Shown here in pieces: positions 1 to 7,045 of a stretch of DNA of 17,768 nucleotides. A program made the position numbers and the translations under genes. Below the pieces are notes generated by a model that saw nothing but the letters and a program-made list of their open reading frames with translations, did not search any database and was not told the DNA's origin. Source of the DNA: an uncultured Anaerococcus sp. (GTDB taxonomy: Bacteria; Bacillota; Clostridia; Tissierellales; Peptoniphilaceae); NCBI RefSeq assembly GCF_937934665.1, contig NZ_CALGYW010000047.1, positions 1 through 17,768 of the forward strand, given 5' to 3'. The first letter of the stretch is position 1. The number at the start of each line of letters is the position of its first letter.

Positions 1-475
1 AATAGCTTGTCCAGTTTTTGTCCAACTTGTTAAAATTATATCCTTGTTCTTTCCTTATTTTATAAATTTCCTTTATAGCTAACTCGGACTTGTTATATAC
101 TGTACTTTTAGACATATATAATTCTTTTGCTTGTTGTCTCATTGTATGTGTTCTATTTATCCATACGTTATATATAATTACTTTACTAGTGTTATCTAGT
201 TGCTTTATCGCATACTTTAATTCATAGTTATTTGATCTAATGTCTTCTATTTCTTTTTCTAGTATCTTTTTTTTATCTAATAATTTAATAACTTTATCCT
301 CTTGACTTGTCCCTCCTCCCTGTGTCGGTTCGCTTGAACTCCACCCGGCCTGTAACATATCAAGCTTATTATCTAGGTTTTTTATTGCATTTCCTTTGAT
401 ATATATTCTTTTTTTATCTTCTCCATAATCTATTAATATTTTTTTAACTTGATTATAATTGTTTTTCTTCTGCAA
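1..475 (-). CDS. Phage sigma-like late transcription regulator (DUF1492/ArpU type), 3' end off window
   Basis: The reading frame is open from 475 to the left edge (158 codons seen). I chose a TTG start at 475, preceded by a GGGAG ribosome site about 7 nt away and overlapping the previous gene by 23 nt; there is no ATG before codon 39. The protein has an N-terminal helix, the stretch GWSSSEPTQGGGTSQEDK typical of phage DUF1492-like regulators, a coiled coil, then a sigma-region-4-like helix-turn-helix around VWINRTHTMRQQAKELYMSK and STVYNKSELAIKEI. In related phages this gene is last in the early operon, just before the small terminase, and is thought to activate late genes by binding DNA with host RNA polymerase. 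Its place at the far end of the leftward block fits. The activator role is inferred from family and position. Confidence 0.75.
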   Translation of the reverse strand, partial: MQKKNNYNQVKKILIDYGEDKKRIYIKGNAIKNLDNKLDMLQAGWSSSEPTQGGGTSQEDKVIKLLDKKKILEKEIEDIRSNNYELKYAIKQLDNTSKVIIYNVWINRTHTMRQQAKELYMSKSTVYNKSELAIKEIYKIRKEQGYNFNKLDKNWTSY

Positions 476-683
476 GTTCTTTCTCCCTTTTTGCTATTTG
501 TCTTTTTAAATAAAAAATAGCCTTTTTATAATCTTCAATTTCACTACCTTTTTTTCTTGCCCTTAATACATATTTAACAACATTACCTCGATTAAACCCA
601 AGCTTATAGTCTTCTATGATATCTATTACTTCAAATTCATTTCCCTGATAATGTGAAGGGTGATCTACACTTTCTTTTTCCAT
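453..683 (-). CDS. DUF3310 family phage protein
   Basis: This 76-aa protein carries the DUF3310 signature throughout: DHPSHYQG near the N-terminus, EVIDIIEDYKLGF, GNVVKYVLRARKKG, and a C-terminal EDYKKAIFYLKRQI helix. DUF3310 proteins are short and common in phage nucleotide-metabolism or early regions; some have been called nucleotide kinase-like, but the activity is not settled. The ATG directly follows the stop codon of the MazG-like gene and uses an AAGGAGG site lying inside that gene, so translation is probably coupled. The last 23 nt overlap the next gene. Confidence 0.8.
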   Translation of the reverse strand: MEKESVDHPSHYQGNEFEVIDIIEDYKLGFNRGNVVKYVLRARKKGSEIEDYKKAIFYLKRQIAKREKELAEEKQL

Positions 684-1052
684 CTATAAGTCTTCCTCCT
701 TGACAAAAGTTCCATTTATAGTTTTTCCTTGTCTATCCTTAATCTTGTTATAAGCAAGTTCTAGGCACTCAACAGGATCTAAGTCTAGTTGTTGTGCAAG
801 TATAATTAAAGTAACTAAGATATCACCAAATTCTAACTCTAAGCACTTTTCCATAGCCTCATACTCAAAATAATGAATATCTCTAGAATCGTTATATTGA
901 GGTCTAACTTCTAAAATATTATTCATTTCAGTTTTAAATTCAAAGACTTCTTCAATAAATTTTATAAACTGTTTGTCTGCATTTTCTTCATGTAATAAGT
1001 CTTTTTCATCTGCCCATTCTAGAACTTTTTCTTGTAATTCTTCATAAGTCAT
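684..1052 (-). CDS. MazG-like nucleotide pyrophosphohydrolase
   Basis: The 122-aa protein has the all-alpha NTP-PPase metal-binding pattern: EExxE at residues 34-38 (FIEEVFEF) and ExxD at 74-77 (ELEFGDILVTLIILAQQLD), followed by the family tail NKIKDRQGKTINGTFVKEEDL. Such enzymes hydrolyse non-canonical or surplus (d)NTPs to NMP and pyrophosphate in the cytosol. Phage versions are thought to clean the nucleotide pool or lower alarmone signalling during infection. It is followed without a gap by the DUF3310 gene, making a small nucleotide-related pair. The start has a GGAGG site about 7 nt upstream. Family membership is confident; substrate is unknown. Confidence 0.85.
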   Translation of the reverse strand: MTYEELQEKVLEWADEKDLLHEENADKQFIKFIEEVFEFKTEMNNILEVRPQYNDSRDIHYFEYEAMEKCLELEFGDILVTLIILAQQLDLDPVECLELAYNKIKDRQGKTINGTFVKEEDL

Positions 1053-1062
1053 AATTCTCCTC

Positions 1063-1146
1063 CTATCCTAAATACCTAAAAATACTAACTACACTAACCG
1101 CAAGACTTAATATCAAAGATACTTGGTTTTTTCTTTGTTGATTCAT
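1063..1146 (-). CDS. 27-aa single-pass membrane micro-protein
   Basis: A 27-codon ORF sits between the 1156 and 684 genes: a basic start (MNQQRKNQ), then one hydrophobic helix ending LAVSVVSIFRYLG and a stop. It begins 9 nt after the previous stop, with a purine-rich AGGAAAAAGAG upstream, and ends just before the next gene's ribosome site. Its C-terminus nearly repeats that of the 64-aa membrane protein at 1978-2172 (LAVSVVCIFRYLG), and the DNA is visibly related. This conservation between two copies is the main reason to believe it is translated. Function unknown. Confidence 0.5.
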   Translation of the reverse strand: MNQQRKNQVSLILSLAVSVVSIFRYLG

Positions 1147-1155
1147 CTCTTTTTC

Positions 1156-1377
1156 CTATTCATCTACAACCTCATAAACTTTCGCTATGTTCTCAATAGG
1201 TAAATTAATAAGTCCATCACCATCACCAAAATTAACTACCGCAACAGGATAGGCAATAACACCACCAGGGTGCCCGCCAATCATAGGCGACGGGTCTATT
1301 ACCGTTGACAACTGAAAAACCCCATAAAAATCAGCAGTATATTTCTCACCATTAGCAATAACTTCACACTTTTTCAC
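1156..1377 (-). CDS. Hypothetical phage protein (73 aa)
   Basis: I do not recognise a family. The start is GTG at 1377, overlapping the preceding stop as GTGA, which implies translational coupling. The protein is soluble-looking, with a Gly/Pro-rich middle (PSPMIGGHPGGVIAYPVAVVNFGDGDG) and an acidic C-terminus (KVYEVVDE) resembling the end of its PGDYG neighbour (KTYEVEE). Confidence 0.65.
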   Translation of the reverse strand: MKKCEVIANGEKYTADFYGVFQLSTVIDPSPMIGGHPGGVIAYPVAVVNFGDGDGLINLPIENIAKVYEVVDE

Positions 1378-1616
1378 TCTTCTACCTCATATGTTTTATT
1401 AAAAATGTCTGGCTTGCATGGATAAAATTCTCCGTTTACTCCTTTAATAATATAGTCACCTTCGGTTAATAACATATTACCTTCTAAAGTTTGTATATAG
1501 TATTCGTTGTCATCAGGGTTATATTTCATCACGTTACAAAAATCTAAGGCTCTAAATATATGCTTTTTTTGATATTGTATAGCTTCAATTACTATCGGCT
1601 TTTTTCTGTATTTCAC
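1374..1616 (-). CDS. PGDYG-domain phage protein
   Basis: The 80-aa protein matches the common phage PGDYG family: an N-terminal KYRKKPIVIEAIQY strand, then TLEGNMLLTEGDYIIKGVNGEFYPCKPDIFNKTYE. The usual P-G-D-Y/W turn appears here as TEGDYI. Function is unknown; members are small cytosolic phage or prophage proteins found among accessory genes, as here. The start is GTG at 1616, overlapping the YopX stop as GTGA; the identical arrangement recurs at its own 3' end. Confidence 0.8.
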   Translation of the reverse strand: MKYRKKPIVIEAIQYQKKHIFRALDFCNVMKYNPDDNEYYIQTLEGNMLLTEGDYIIKGVNGEFYPCKPDIFNKTYEVEE

Positions 1617-1873
1617 TCTTCTACCTCCTCTAATAGTTCTGGATTTTCATATATATTACCTATCAATTCTAATCCCCTATCATCTGTAAAATCGTATAAA
1701 TCATGATATGAATTATTATTTTCTCCAATCCATTTTAAATATTCATCGCTATATCTAGCAATAAAAGTATCCGATATTATTTCCCCTTCAAAAGCTTCGG
1801 GGTCAGTCCATCTACAAATATCCCCATCATAAATTTCCCTACCGTTTTTATCCTTCAGCCCGCTATATTGCAT
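1613..1873 (-). CDS. YopX family phage protein
   Basis: The protein begins MQYSGLKDKNGREIYDGDI and ends with GLELIGNIYENPELL, the two hallmarks of the YopX family of small phage and prophage proteins of unknown function. Length (86 aa) is a little short for the family. The ATG at 1873 has no convincing ribosome site. The frame stays open upstream for 31 more codons without any start codon (1874-1966) and reads like protein (LAVVNENCILVDFNGDEDLE), until a TAA at 1967-1969. The gene may have lost its original 5' end, or it may use a rare start. Confidence 0.75.
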   Translation of the reverse strand: MQYSGLKDKNGREIYDGDICRWTDPEAFEGEIISDTFIARYSDEYLKWIGENNNSYHDLYDFTDDRGLELIGNIYENPELLEEVEE

Positions 1874-1977
1874 TAATTTTATATCATTTGTTAGAAATAT
1901 AGTTTCTAAATCCTCATCTCCGTTAAAATCAACTAAAATACAATTTTCATTTACAACAGCTAATCGTTAATATCCCT

Positions 1978-2172
1978 TTATCCTAAGTACCTAAAAATAC
2001 AAACCACACTTACCGCAAGACCAAAAATTAATGCTACATTTATACCTGTCAAAAATATAATTGTACTTATAAGCCTTTCTGACCCTTTTTCTTCAAAAAT
2101 TATTAATGCTACACTTAACAAAACTAAGCTTATAAGTGCAACTACTGATAATATTTTTATTGCCTGCATCAT
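1978..2172 (-). CDS. Small two-helix membrane protein
   Basis: A 64-aa hydrophobic protein with two predicted membrane helices: IKILSVVALISLVLLSVALII and, after a charged EEKGSE loop, a C-terminal hydrophobic segment ending AVSVVCIFRYLG. Two ATGs are adjacent; the second (2169) has better spacing from the GGAG inside the end of the upstream gene. The C-terminus nearly repeats that of the 27-aa ORF at 1063-1146. Function unknown; it is not clearly a holin by position, since it sits in the early region. Confidence 0.6.
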   Translation of the reverse strand: MMQAIKILSVVALISLVLLSVALIIFEEKGSERLISTIIFLTGINVALIFGLAVSVVCIFRYLG

Positions 2173-2510
2173 TTCTCCTTCATCTTAATATTTAAGTTTT
2201 CCATTATATCGGCAAAAGTCGTATAACCTTCACCGATACAATTTAATTTATAAACTATTCTATCTTGTAACCTTGTCATTCTAACATCACCAAAACCAAA
2301 TTCATCATGCAAGGTTTCAAGATATACCGCCAAAATTTTTATTCTTTCATTATTTAGCTGCTTCTCTAGATTTCTATTCAATTCATCTTTGATTATCTTT
2401 TTTAGCTCTTTCTCAAAGTCCGCACTTTTCATTCTTGATAATCGTCTAATTTCCTGCCTATTCACATCATAAAACACCCCATATTTCCAATTTGTACGTT
2501 TTGTAAACAC
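2169..2510 (-). CDS. Hypothetical phage protein (113 aa)
   Basis: Charged, helical protein with no family I can name. The proposed start is GTG at 2510, in frame after the previous gene's stop at 2535; the ribosome site is poor. An internal Met at residue 27 (RMKSADFEKELKK) is an alternative start. The gene end overlaps the start of the next membrane protein. Confidence 0.6.
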   Translation of the reverse strand: MFTKRTNWKYGVFYDVNRQEIRRLSRMKSADFEKELKKIIKDELNRNLEKQLNNERIKILAVYLETLHDEFGFGDVRMTRLQDRIVYKLNCIGEGYTTFADIMENLNIKMKEK

Positions 2511-2534
2511 AAAATCATAGCCAAGCCTGCAAGC

Positions 2535-2894
2535 TTACATATAGTTTTCAAAGAATTTGTACTTATCCCCATACTTTTTCAAAAATAATTTTTTCTTAAT
2601 TTTGTACACAGAAGTTGCCGTTCCTTTCGACTTAACATCTTCTACAACTACGTTTCCGTCTTTGTCTATATATTTAAAATCTGCTATATACTCGATTTTT
2701 CTATAGCCCTTATTGTCGTATCTGAATTTATCTTGTAATAAAAATATAGGTTGAAGTTCTAGGGCCTTTATAGCCCCCGCCCTTTCTAAAAGTTTCAACT
2801 CTTGATATCTTCTAGCTTCTTTCTTGCTGGCAAACTCAATACCATCTACAACAACTTTTTTCGATCTATACTTACTGTAATTTGTCTTTCTCAT
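2535..2894 (-). CDS. DUF1064 nuclease-like protein (putative phage endonuclease/resolvase)
   Basis: The 119-aa protein shows the DUF1064 pattern: SKYRSKKVVVDGIEFASKKE at the N-terminus, then EARRYQELKLLERAGAI, LELQPIFLLQDKF, IEYIADFKYIDKDGNVVVEDVKS and a C-terminal YKIKKKLFLKKYG. Asp72 in ADFKY with the acidic-x-Lys of VEDVK (residues 85-88) forms a PD-(D/E)xK-like metal site, as in T7 endonuclease I-type proteins. A role in resolving branched DNA or in processing replication intermediates is inferred from family and from neighbouring replication genes. It overlaps the preceding gene by 23 nt. Confidence 0.8.
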   Translation of the reverse strand: MRKTNYSKYRSKKVVVDGIEFASKKEARRYQELKLLERAGAIKALELQPIFLLQDKFRYDNKGYRKIEYIADFKYIDKDGNVVVEDVKSKGTATSVYKIKKKLFLKKYGDKYKFFENYM

Positions 2895-3057
2895 TTAACT
2901 GTCTTTCTCTTTTCTCGTCCTTTAAATTTTCTAGGGTACTTTCAATAACTAGGCGTGTACTGCCAGTCATAGCTAAAGGCAACCTATCACACATTCTTTG
3001 CCGACTTTTGATCTCTCTTTCAAGTTCAAGATCTGTCATCTCACTAAGTAAATTCAT
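2872..3057 (-). CDS. Hypothetical phage protein (61 aa)
   Basis: Small, highly charged helical protein; no family recognised. A GGAGG site lies 5 nt before the ATG at 3057, so the start is well supported. The last 23 nt overlap the DUF1064 gene. Confidence 0.65.
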   Translation of the reverse strand: MNLLSEMTDLELEREIKSRQRMCDRLPLAMTGSTRLVIESTLENLKDEKRERQLNEKDKLQ

Positions 3058-3065
3058 CTGTCCTC

Positions 3066-3290
3066 CTATATTCCTTTAAAACCGTTATATTCTCTCTTTG
3101 TCTTTTTTGCTATTTCTACATATGGGTAAAGATCTTCAATAGCTATAGAAAATTGTGTTGTGCCATTTCCTATGCTTAATGTTCCTCCTCTTTTATCAAT
3201 AGTCATTTTTACTTCCAATTCTTTTAATGATCCATTATATTTGTTTGTCTCTATTCCCATAACCTTTTTATAAACCGTATCAAATAACAT
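3066..3290 (-). CDS. Hypothetical phage protein (74 aa)
   Basis: No family recognised. The sequence alternates short strands (KMTIDKRGGTLSIGNGTTQFSIAIEDL) and ends YNGFKGI, suggesting a small beta fold. AAAGGAG precedes the ATG by 6 nt. It starts 13 nt after the methyltransferase stop. Confidence 0.65.
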   Translation of the reverse strand: MLFDTVYKKVMGIETNKYNGSLKELEVKMTIDKRGGTLSIGNGTTQFSIAIEDLYPYVEIAKKTKREYNGFKGI

Positions 3291-3302
3291 TTTTTATCTC
3301 CT

Positions 3303-4970
3303 TTACAATCTAGCACCTATCATTTTCACATTATCTAAAATTAGTTTTCCGTCTTCTAGATCCTTTTGATAAGTTTCTTTTCCTTCAAAGTCATCAACTA
3401 TATTTTTTTCTTCTTCGTTCATATCTTTATAATTTTTCTTGCCATAGTTTGGTGGCAACCAATTTCTATTTTTTGCTGCATATCTATTTAATTTTTTTAG
3501 TAGTTCAAGGTCTGTAAATTTTATATGTGCAGTACCTTTTTTGTAGAAATCCATTCTTAAATATGGTAGTTCTACATTCTTTGATTGACCTCTACTTTGT
3601 GCTTCCGCCAACATTATTACTATTTCATTTCTATTTATTACTTTTCCATCTAAATAGCCCAAGGCTATAATTATGTCGATAACTTTTTCTTGATTGTTTG
3701 TAATATCAAATCTATCTGCAAATATACCTATACTGCTATAAGGTATAATGCACTTCTTATTGATTTTATAGGCCTTGTTAGTTTTCCAACCTGTGTAATA
3801 ATGCACATTACCATTTTCTATTGAATCGCTATAAGCATATTTTTTGCTTAACATATCAAACAAATCCATAATTGAATCGTCTATGCTTTCTGTTAGATTG
3901 CTTGTCATGTTTTGTTGTAGTTGGAAAATATTATAGGCATCAAATTCAAAATTTTTGAAATCTTCTAACTGATTGTGTAGCTCTTGCCTTCTATCACTTG
4001 TCAGCATATTTCCAAGCTTGTTTGATCTAAATAAATATCTCCAATATTTAAGTCTGGTATTTTCTACATATTTATTAAAATCCATATTATAATCTCTTTC
4101 GGTTATGGTCTCTTTTCCATAAAAATCAAGGGCCAAAGTCAATGAACCTATGACACTTGAATCATCTAATAACTTGATTGATTTTAACTTTAAATATTCG
4201 TCAATTAGTTTCTTACCTGATTTAATTTCTAGGTTGTATTGTTCTATAAGACTATCTATTAAGTTATTTTGTGTTAAAAAGTTTCCGCCTTGCTTTTCTT
4301 TAAATTCTTCCTCATTTGCCTTTTTCATATCGTCAAAGATATTTGACTTAAAGTTTTCTATATTTTTTTCAATATCCACATGTATTAAGGCAACTTCTAC
4401 ATCTGTTTTTCTTTCGGCATCAGCAAAACCGCTATCAACGTATTTTATTTCCGCCTTGTATTCTTCTAATTTTTCAACAAGTAGTTTTCTTGTATTTGAA
4501 TATGGATTTTTTATTGTTTCTGCATTTAAAATACATAGTATTTCTCCACCATCTTTCATTAAATCCAGGGCTTTTAATAAGTGACTATCCCCATTTTTAA
4601 ATGGTGGGTTCATAACTATAAAGTCATATTTAATAGGTGATTGATAAGATAAAAAATCATCATAAACTACTCTATAGCCTTTGTGTTTGAGTATTCCTTG
4701 TAAATTGAAATCTAATTCTATTACATCAATTTCTTTGTATCTTTCGTTATATCCAAACTTTTCTTGTGCAAACTTTATAAACTCGTCTATTAAATCTCCC
4801 TTACCTGCACTAGGCTCTAAAATTCTATCTAGTTTTGGATATACTAGGTGTTTTCCTAAGTACTTGTTTTCTTTTTCCTTTACCGCCATTTCAAACAAGG
4901 CCTGTGCTAAGTTTTTTGGTGTAGGATAAAATTGTTTATCTATTGTTGTTAATTCTTCCATAGTGTTCAT
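3303..4970 (-). CDS. Orphan N6-adenine-type DNA methyltransferase with C-terminal DUF4942
   Basis: The 555-aa protein has an N-terminal class I SAM-dependent methyltransferase fold: entry motif FYPTPKNLA (14-22), SAM-binding motif I ILEPSAGKGDL (50-60), an acidic IELD after strand 2 (84-87), and catalytic motif IV NPPF (121-124), typical of N6-adenine enzymes. The C-terminus carries the DUF4942 hallmark WLPPNYGKKNYKDMNEEEK followed by DDFEGKETY. The product would methylate adenines in phage DNA in the cytosol, most simply to escape host restriction, though it could affect gene timing. No restriction endonuclease or specificity subunit lies nearby, so it is an orphan enzyme. AAAGG precedes the first ATG. 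Target sequence cannot be read from the protein. Confidence 0.85.
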   Translation of the reverse strand: MNTMEELTTIDKQFYPTPKNLAQALFEMAVKEKENKYLGKHLVYPKLDRILEPSAGKGDLIDEFIKFAQEKFGYNERYKEIDVIELDFNLQGILKHKGYRVVYDDFLSYQSPIKYDFIVMNPPFKNGDSHLLKALDLMKDGGEILCILNAETIKNPYSNTRKLLVEKLEEYKAEIKYVDSGFADAERKTDVEVALIHVDIEKNIENFKSNIFDDMKKANEEEFKEKQGGNFLTQNNLIDSLIEQYNLEIKSGKKLIDEYLKLKSIKLLDDSSVIGSLTLALDFYGKETITERDYNMDFNKYVENTRLKYWRYLFRSNKLGNMLTSDRRQELHNQLEDFKNFEFDAYNIFQLQQNMTSNLTESIDDSIMDLFDMLSKKYAYSDSIENGNVHYYTGWKTNKAYKINKKCIIPYSSIGIFADRFDITNNQEKVIDIIIALGYLDGKVINRNEIVIMLAEAQSRGQSKNVELPYLRMDFYKKGTAHIKFTDLELLKKLNRYAAKNRNWLPPNYGKKNYKDMNEEEKNIVDDFEGKETYQKDLEDGKLILDNVKMIGARL

Positions 4971-5015
4971 GGCTTACCTTTCTATTCATTTATACATTTA
5001 AAGTGGGTAATTATC

Positions 5016-5213
5016 CTATTTTACAGTAACCCTGTCATCACCAAATATCGCCTCTAATATGCTTTCGTAAGTCAGATCTTCTCCGCCTATAAACTCATCA
5101 TTTAAGCCTTTAAGTGTCTCCTTGAGATATTTCTTGTCAAGTCCATAACGAATGCTATCCTCAAAGTCTTTTGGTATGTCTATGTCAATTACATAGTTAA
5201 TTTTTAGTTGCAT
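5016..5213 (-). CDS. Hypothetical phage protein (65 aa)
   Basis: Acidic small protein with an N-terminal beta strand (LKINYVIDIDIP) and helices; no family recognised. A strong AGGAGG site precedes the ATG. It lies 8 nt after the preceding gene. Confidence 0.65.
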   Translation of the reverse strand: MQLKINYVIDIDIPKDFEDSIRYGLDKKYLKETLKGLNDEFIGGEDLTYESILEAIFGDDRVTVK

Positions 5214-5221
5214 ATTTCCTC

Positions 5222-5437
5222 CTAACTAGCTATCCAACCTATCCTGTAGTCTTTTATCATCTCGCTTTTTTTGTATAGGCCATCATCAAAAATTGCTATT
5301 CTATTATTAACTTCAATTAGTTTTGCTTTATATATCCCGCTATCTACTGCACACATATTTATTTTTCTTTTATCCTTTTTCTTCGGTTCTACTTTGTAGG
5401 CTTTTCCAACTTCCAAATTAAAACGGTATTTGTCCAT
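5222..5437 (-). CDS. Hypothetical phage protein coupled to ssb (71 aa)
   Basis: I place the start at 5437 (MDKYRFNLEVGKAYKV), because a GAGGAG lies 7 nt upstream inside the ssb tail; the longer frame to 5476 would be wholly inside ssb with no ribosome site. The protein looks like a small beta-barrel (GKAYKVEP, GIYKAKLIEV, RIAIFDDGLY). It overlaps the 3' end of ssb by 20 nt, so its translation is probably coupled to SSB. Function unknown. Confidence 0.65.
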   Translation of the reverse strand: MDKYRFNLEVGKAYKVEPKKKDKRKINMCAVDSGIYKAKLIEVNNRIAIFDDGLYKKSEMIKDYRIGWIAS

Positions 5438-5906
5438 CGCCCATCTCCTCAAAATCATCTTCAAAGAAATCATCATTATTTGCCCCTGTATTCAAATTAT
5501 TATTTTCGCCATATAAATTATCGCCTAAATTGTTTTCATTTGAATTTGACCCTGTTTTTGTAGAATTTTGGCTATCCAGGTACTCAACTCTTTCTGCAAT
5601 TACATCTGTTGTGTAAATTCTCTTACCTGTTTGCCTATCCTCGTATGATCCTGTTTGAATCCTGCCGTCAATCAAGCACTTACTGCCCTTGCTTAAATAC
5701 TTTGATGCGTTTTCAGCTTGTAAACCAAAGACTATAACTCTGATAAAGTCGGCCGTCGGGCATCCCGCCCCTTCGGCTTCCTGTCTTTTTTGCTTGCTAA
5801 GTCCCCTGTCAACCGCAAGTGTGAAAGATACCACCGCCTTTTGTGACTGTGTGTATCTAAGCTCTGGGTCTTTTGTTAATCTTCCTGAAAGTATTACTGT
5901 ATTCAT
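5418..5906 (-). CDS. ssb: Single-stranded DNA-binding protein
   Basis: The 162-aa protein begins MNTVILSGRLTKDPELRYTQ and contains VSFTLAVDRG, the DFIRVIVFG strand, ASKYLSKGSKCLIDGRIQTGSYED and the TDVIAERVEYL strand of a bacterial OB-fold SSB (residues 1-108). A low-complexity Asn-rich linker leads to the acidic tip, ending GDGQIPF rather than the usual DDDIPF. The protein coats single-stranded DNA during phage replication and recombination and recruits partners through its tip. A GGGGTGAT site precedes the ATG. It sits close to the initiator and the Rad52-like protein, forming a replication and recombination set. Confidence 0.95.
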   Translation of the reverse strand: MNTVILSGRLTKDPELRYTQSQKAVVSFTLAVDRGLSKQKRQEAEGAGCPTADFIRVIVFGLQAENASKYLSKGSKCLIDGRIQTGSYEDRQTGKRIYTTDVIAERVEYLDSQNSTKTGSNSNENNLGDNLYGENNNLNTGANNDDFFEDDFEEMGDGQIPF

Positions 5907-5915
5907 AAATCACCC

Positions 5916-6092
5916 CTAAAAATATTCTTTATATACTTCTTTATATTTTTCTATGTGCCTATTAATATCTTTTCTTAATTCTTCTGCTTCCTTGATTTTT
6001 CCTTTTTCCTTTAAAAATCTTTGTATCTTAATAATTCTTTCTATCCTTCCTCTATCACATATAGGACTGCTTCCATCTAAAAATCTACTCAT
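5916..6092 (-). CDS. Hypothetical 58-aa helical protein between rep and ssb
   Basis: A small, very basic helical ORF (starting MSRFLDGSSPICDRGRIERI, ending KEVYKEYF). Its ATG overlaps the end of the replication initiator by 8 nt, and it stops 9 nt before ssb, so it fills the only gap in this part of the operon. No family recognised. The tight packing and uninterrupted frame support it as a gene. Confidence 0.6.
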   Translation of the reverse strand: MSRFLDGSSPICDRGRIERIIKIQRFLKEKGKIKEAEELRKDINRHIEKYKEVYKEYF

Positions 6093-7032
6093 TTAAATCC
6101 CTCAATACTTTGTCCCGATATTTATCAGTTGGTATATAATTGTCTGCATATGAGTTAAATTCACCTAAATCTGATTTATCACTAGCTTTATTTTTTATGC
6201 TTGTTTCGTTTAAATATTGATCAAATTTATTTCCAAATAAAGTTGTAGGTCTTAAAAATTTGTTCATTTTTTGATCGTCTATCCATTCATTTGTTTTGTT
6301 ATCTATAACTTTTTTAAAATCCTCAAAAGTATATCCTTCATTCCATCTAGCTTTTATTAATTTCCTATTTTGATATGCACTGAATTTATAACTCTTATTT
6401 GTTTTCTTATTTAAATATTGAATAATCTCTTTATATGGAGTTGGATCATCGCTTATATATTCATTCTTACTATTATTATTACTAATATATTCATTCTTAT
6501 TAGGGTAAAGATTTTTTACTGGTGACTGGTAAAACTTTTTTACTACTCCAGTAAAATTTTTTAACCCGTTAATATTCTTTACTGGTAAAACTTTTTTACT
6601 ACTTTCTAAATTATTCAAGTCTTTATCTTCATAATCTAATAAGCTTTTTACACTGAATAATTCTTTATTATTAAAGTTATTAACATATATTAAGTTTGGT
6701 AGTCCTTGCTTTTGTTTTTTTATATGGACAAGTCCTATTCCATGTTCGTCATCTAATTCTTTTAAAATTTTAATGGCAGTTGGTCGTGAACATTTTAATA
6801 GTTCGCATATCCTTTCTATAGAAAATTTAATATAAACTTTTCCATCTTCATCCCTCCAACCGTTTTTAGTACTTAATTTATAGGTATCTAATAGCAAGGT
6901 ATAAAGTACAATTGCATCAACTGATAGTTTTTTAAAGTATTCATTAGATAATAAAATTCTAGGCATTTGAAGATATTCATGTATCTCGATTTCGTTATAT
7001 TCAAATTCTTTAAAATGGATTTTTTTATCCAA
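6085..7032 (-). CDS. Phage replication initiator (RepA_N-like N-terminus, conserved phage C-terminal domain)
   Basis: The 315-aa protein starts from TTG at 7032, about 9 nt after a run of G (AAGGGGG). Residues 20-120 resemble the RepA_N winged-helix domain (QMPRILLSNEYFKKLSVDAIVLYTLLLD, then a helix-turn-helix around SIERICELLKCSRPTAIKIL). Residues 197-275 match the conserved phage replication C-terminal domain (IIQYLNKKTNKSYKFS, IKARWNEGYTFEDFKKVID, FLRPTTLFGNKFDQYLN), which usually recruits the helicase or its loader. The variable linker (144-195) is encoded by iteron-like repeats, so the gene probably contains its own origin. No separate DnaC-like loader or helicase gene is visible, so host DnaB or DnaC may be used, or they lie elsewhere. 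Confidence 0.85.
   Translation of the reverse strand: MDKKIHFKEFEYNEIEIHEYLQMPRILLSNEYFKKLSVDAIVLYTLLLDTYKLSTKNGWRDEDGKVYIKFSIERICELLKCSRPTAIKILKELDDEHGIGLVHIKKQKQGLPNLIYVNNFNNKELFSVKSLLDYEDKDLNNLESSKKVLPVKNINGLKNFTGVVKKFYQSPVKNLYPNKNEYISNNNSKNEYISDDPTPYKEIIQYLNKKTNKSYKFSAYQNRKLIKARWNEGYTFEDFKKVIDNKTNEWIDDQKMNKFLRPTTLFGNKFDQYLNETSIKNKASDKSDLGEFNSYADNYIPTDKYRDKVLRDLNE
6525..6603. repeat. Iteron-like direct repeats inside the replication gene (candidate origin)
   Basis: A 23-bp sequence beginning ACTGGTAAAACTTTTT occurs perfectly at 6525-6547 and 6581-6603. Degenerate copies lie next to it (TTTACTGGTGACTGG at about 6516-6529, and an inverted CCAGTAAAATTTTTT at 6549-6562). To the left, a second repeat (ATATATTCATTCTTA at about 6455-6469 and 6486-6500) flanks a very AT-rich stretch that could unwind. 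RepA_N replicons are known to carry their origin within the rep coding sequence, in the variable linker, and this is that position. The origin function is inferred. Confidence 0.55.
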
Positions 7033-7045
7033 TTAACTACCCCCT

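Noticed and set aside
4150..4584. 144-codon rightward frame antisense to the methyltransferase
   Set aside because: Low-complexity Ser/Phe/Ile shadow of a well-supported coding region, with no ribosome site.
6085..7032. CRISPR-like interpretation of the short repeats in the rep gene
   Set aside because: Only two perfect copies, with related degenerate copies within a coding sequence and no cas genes; iterons fit better.
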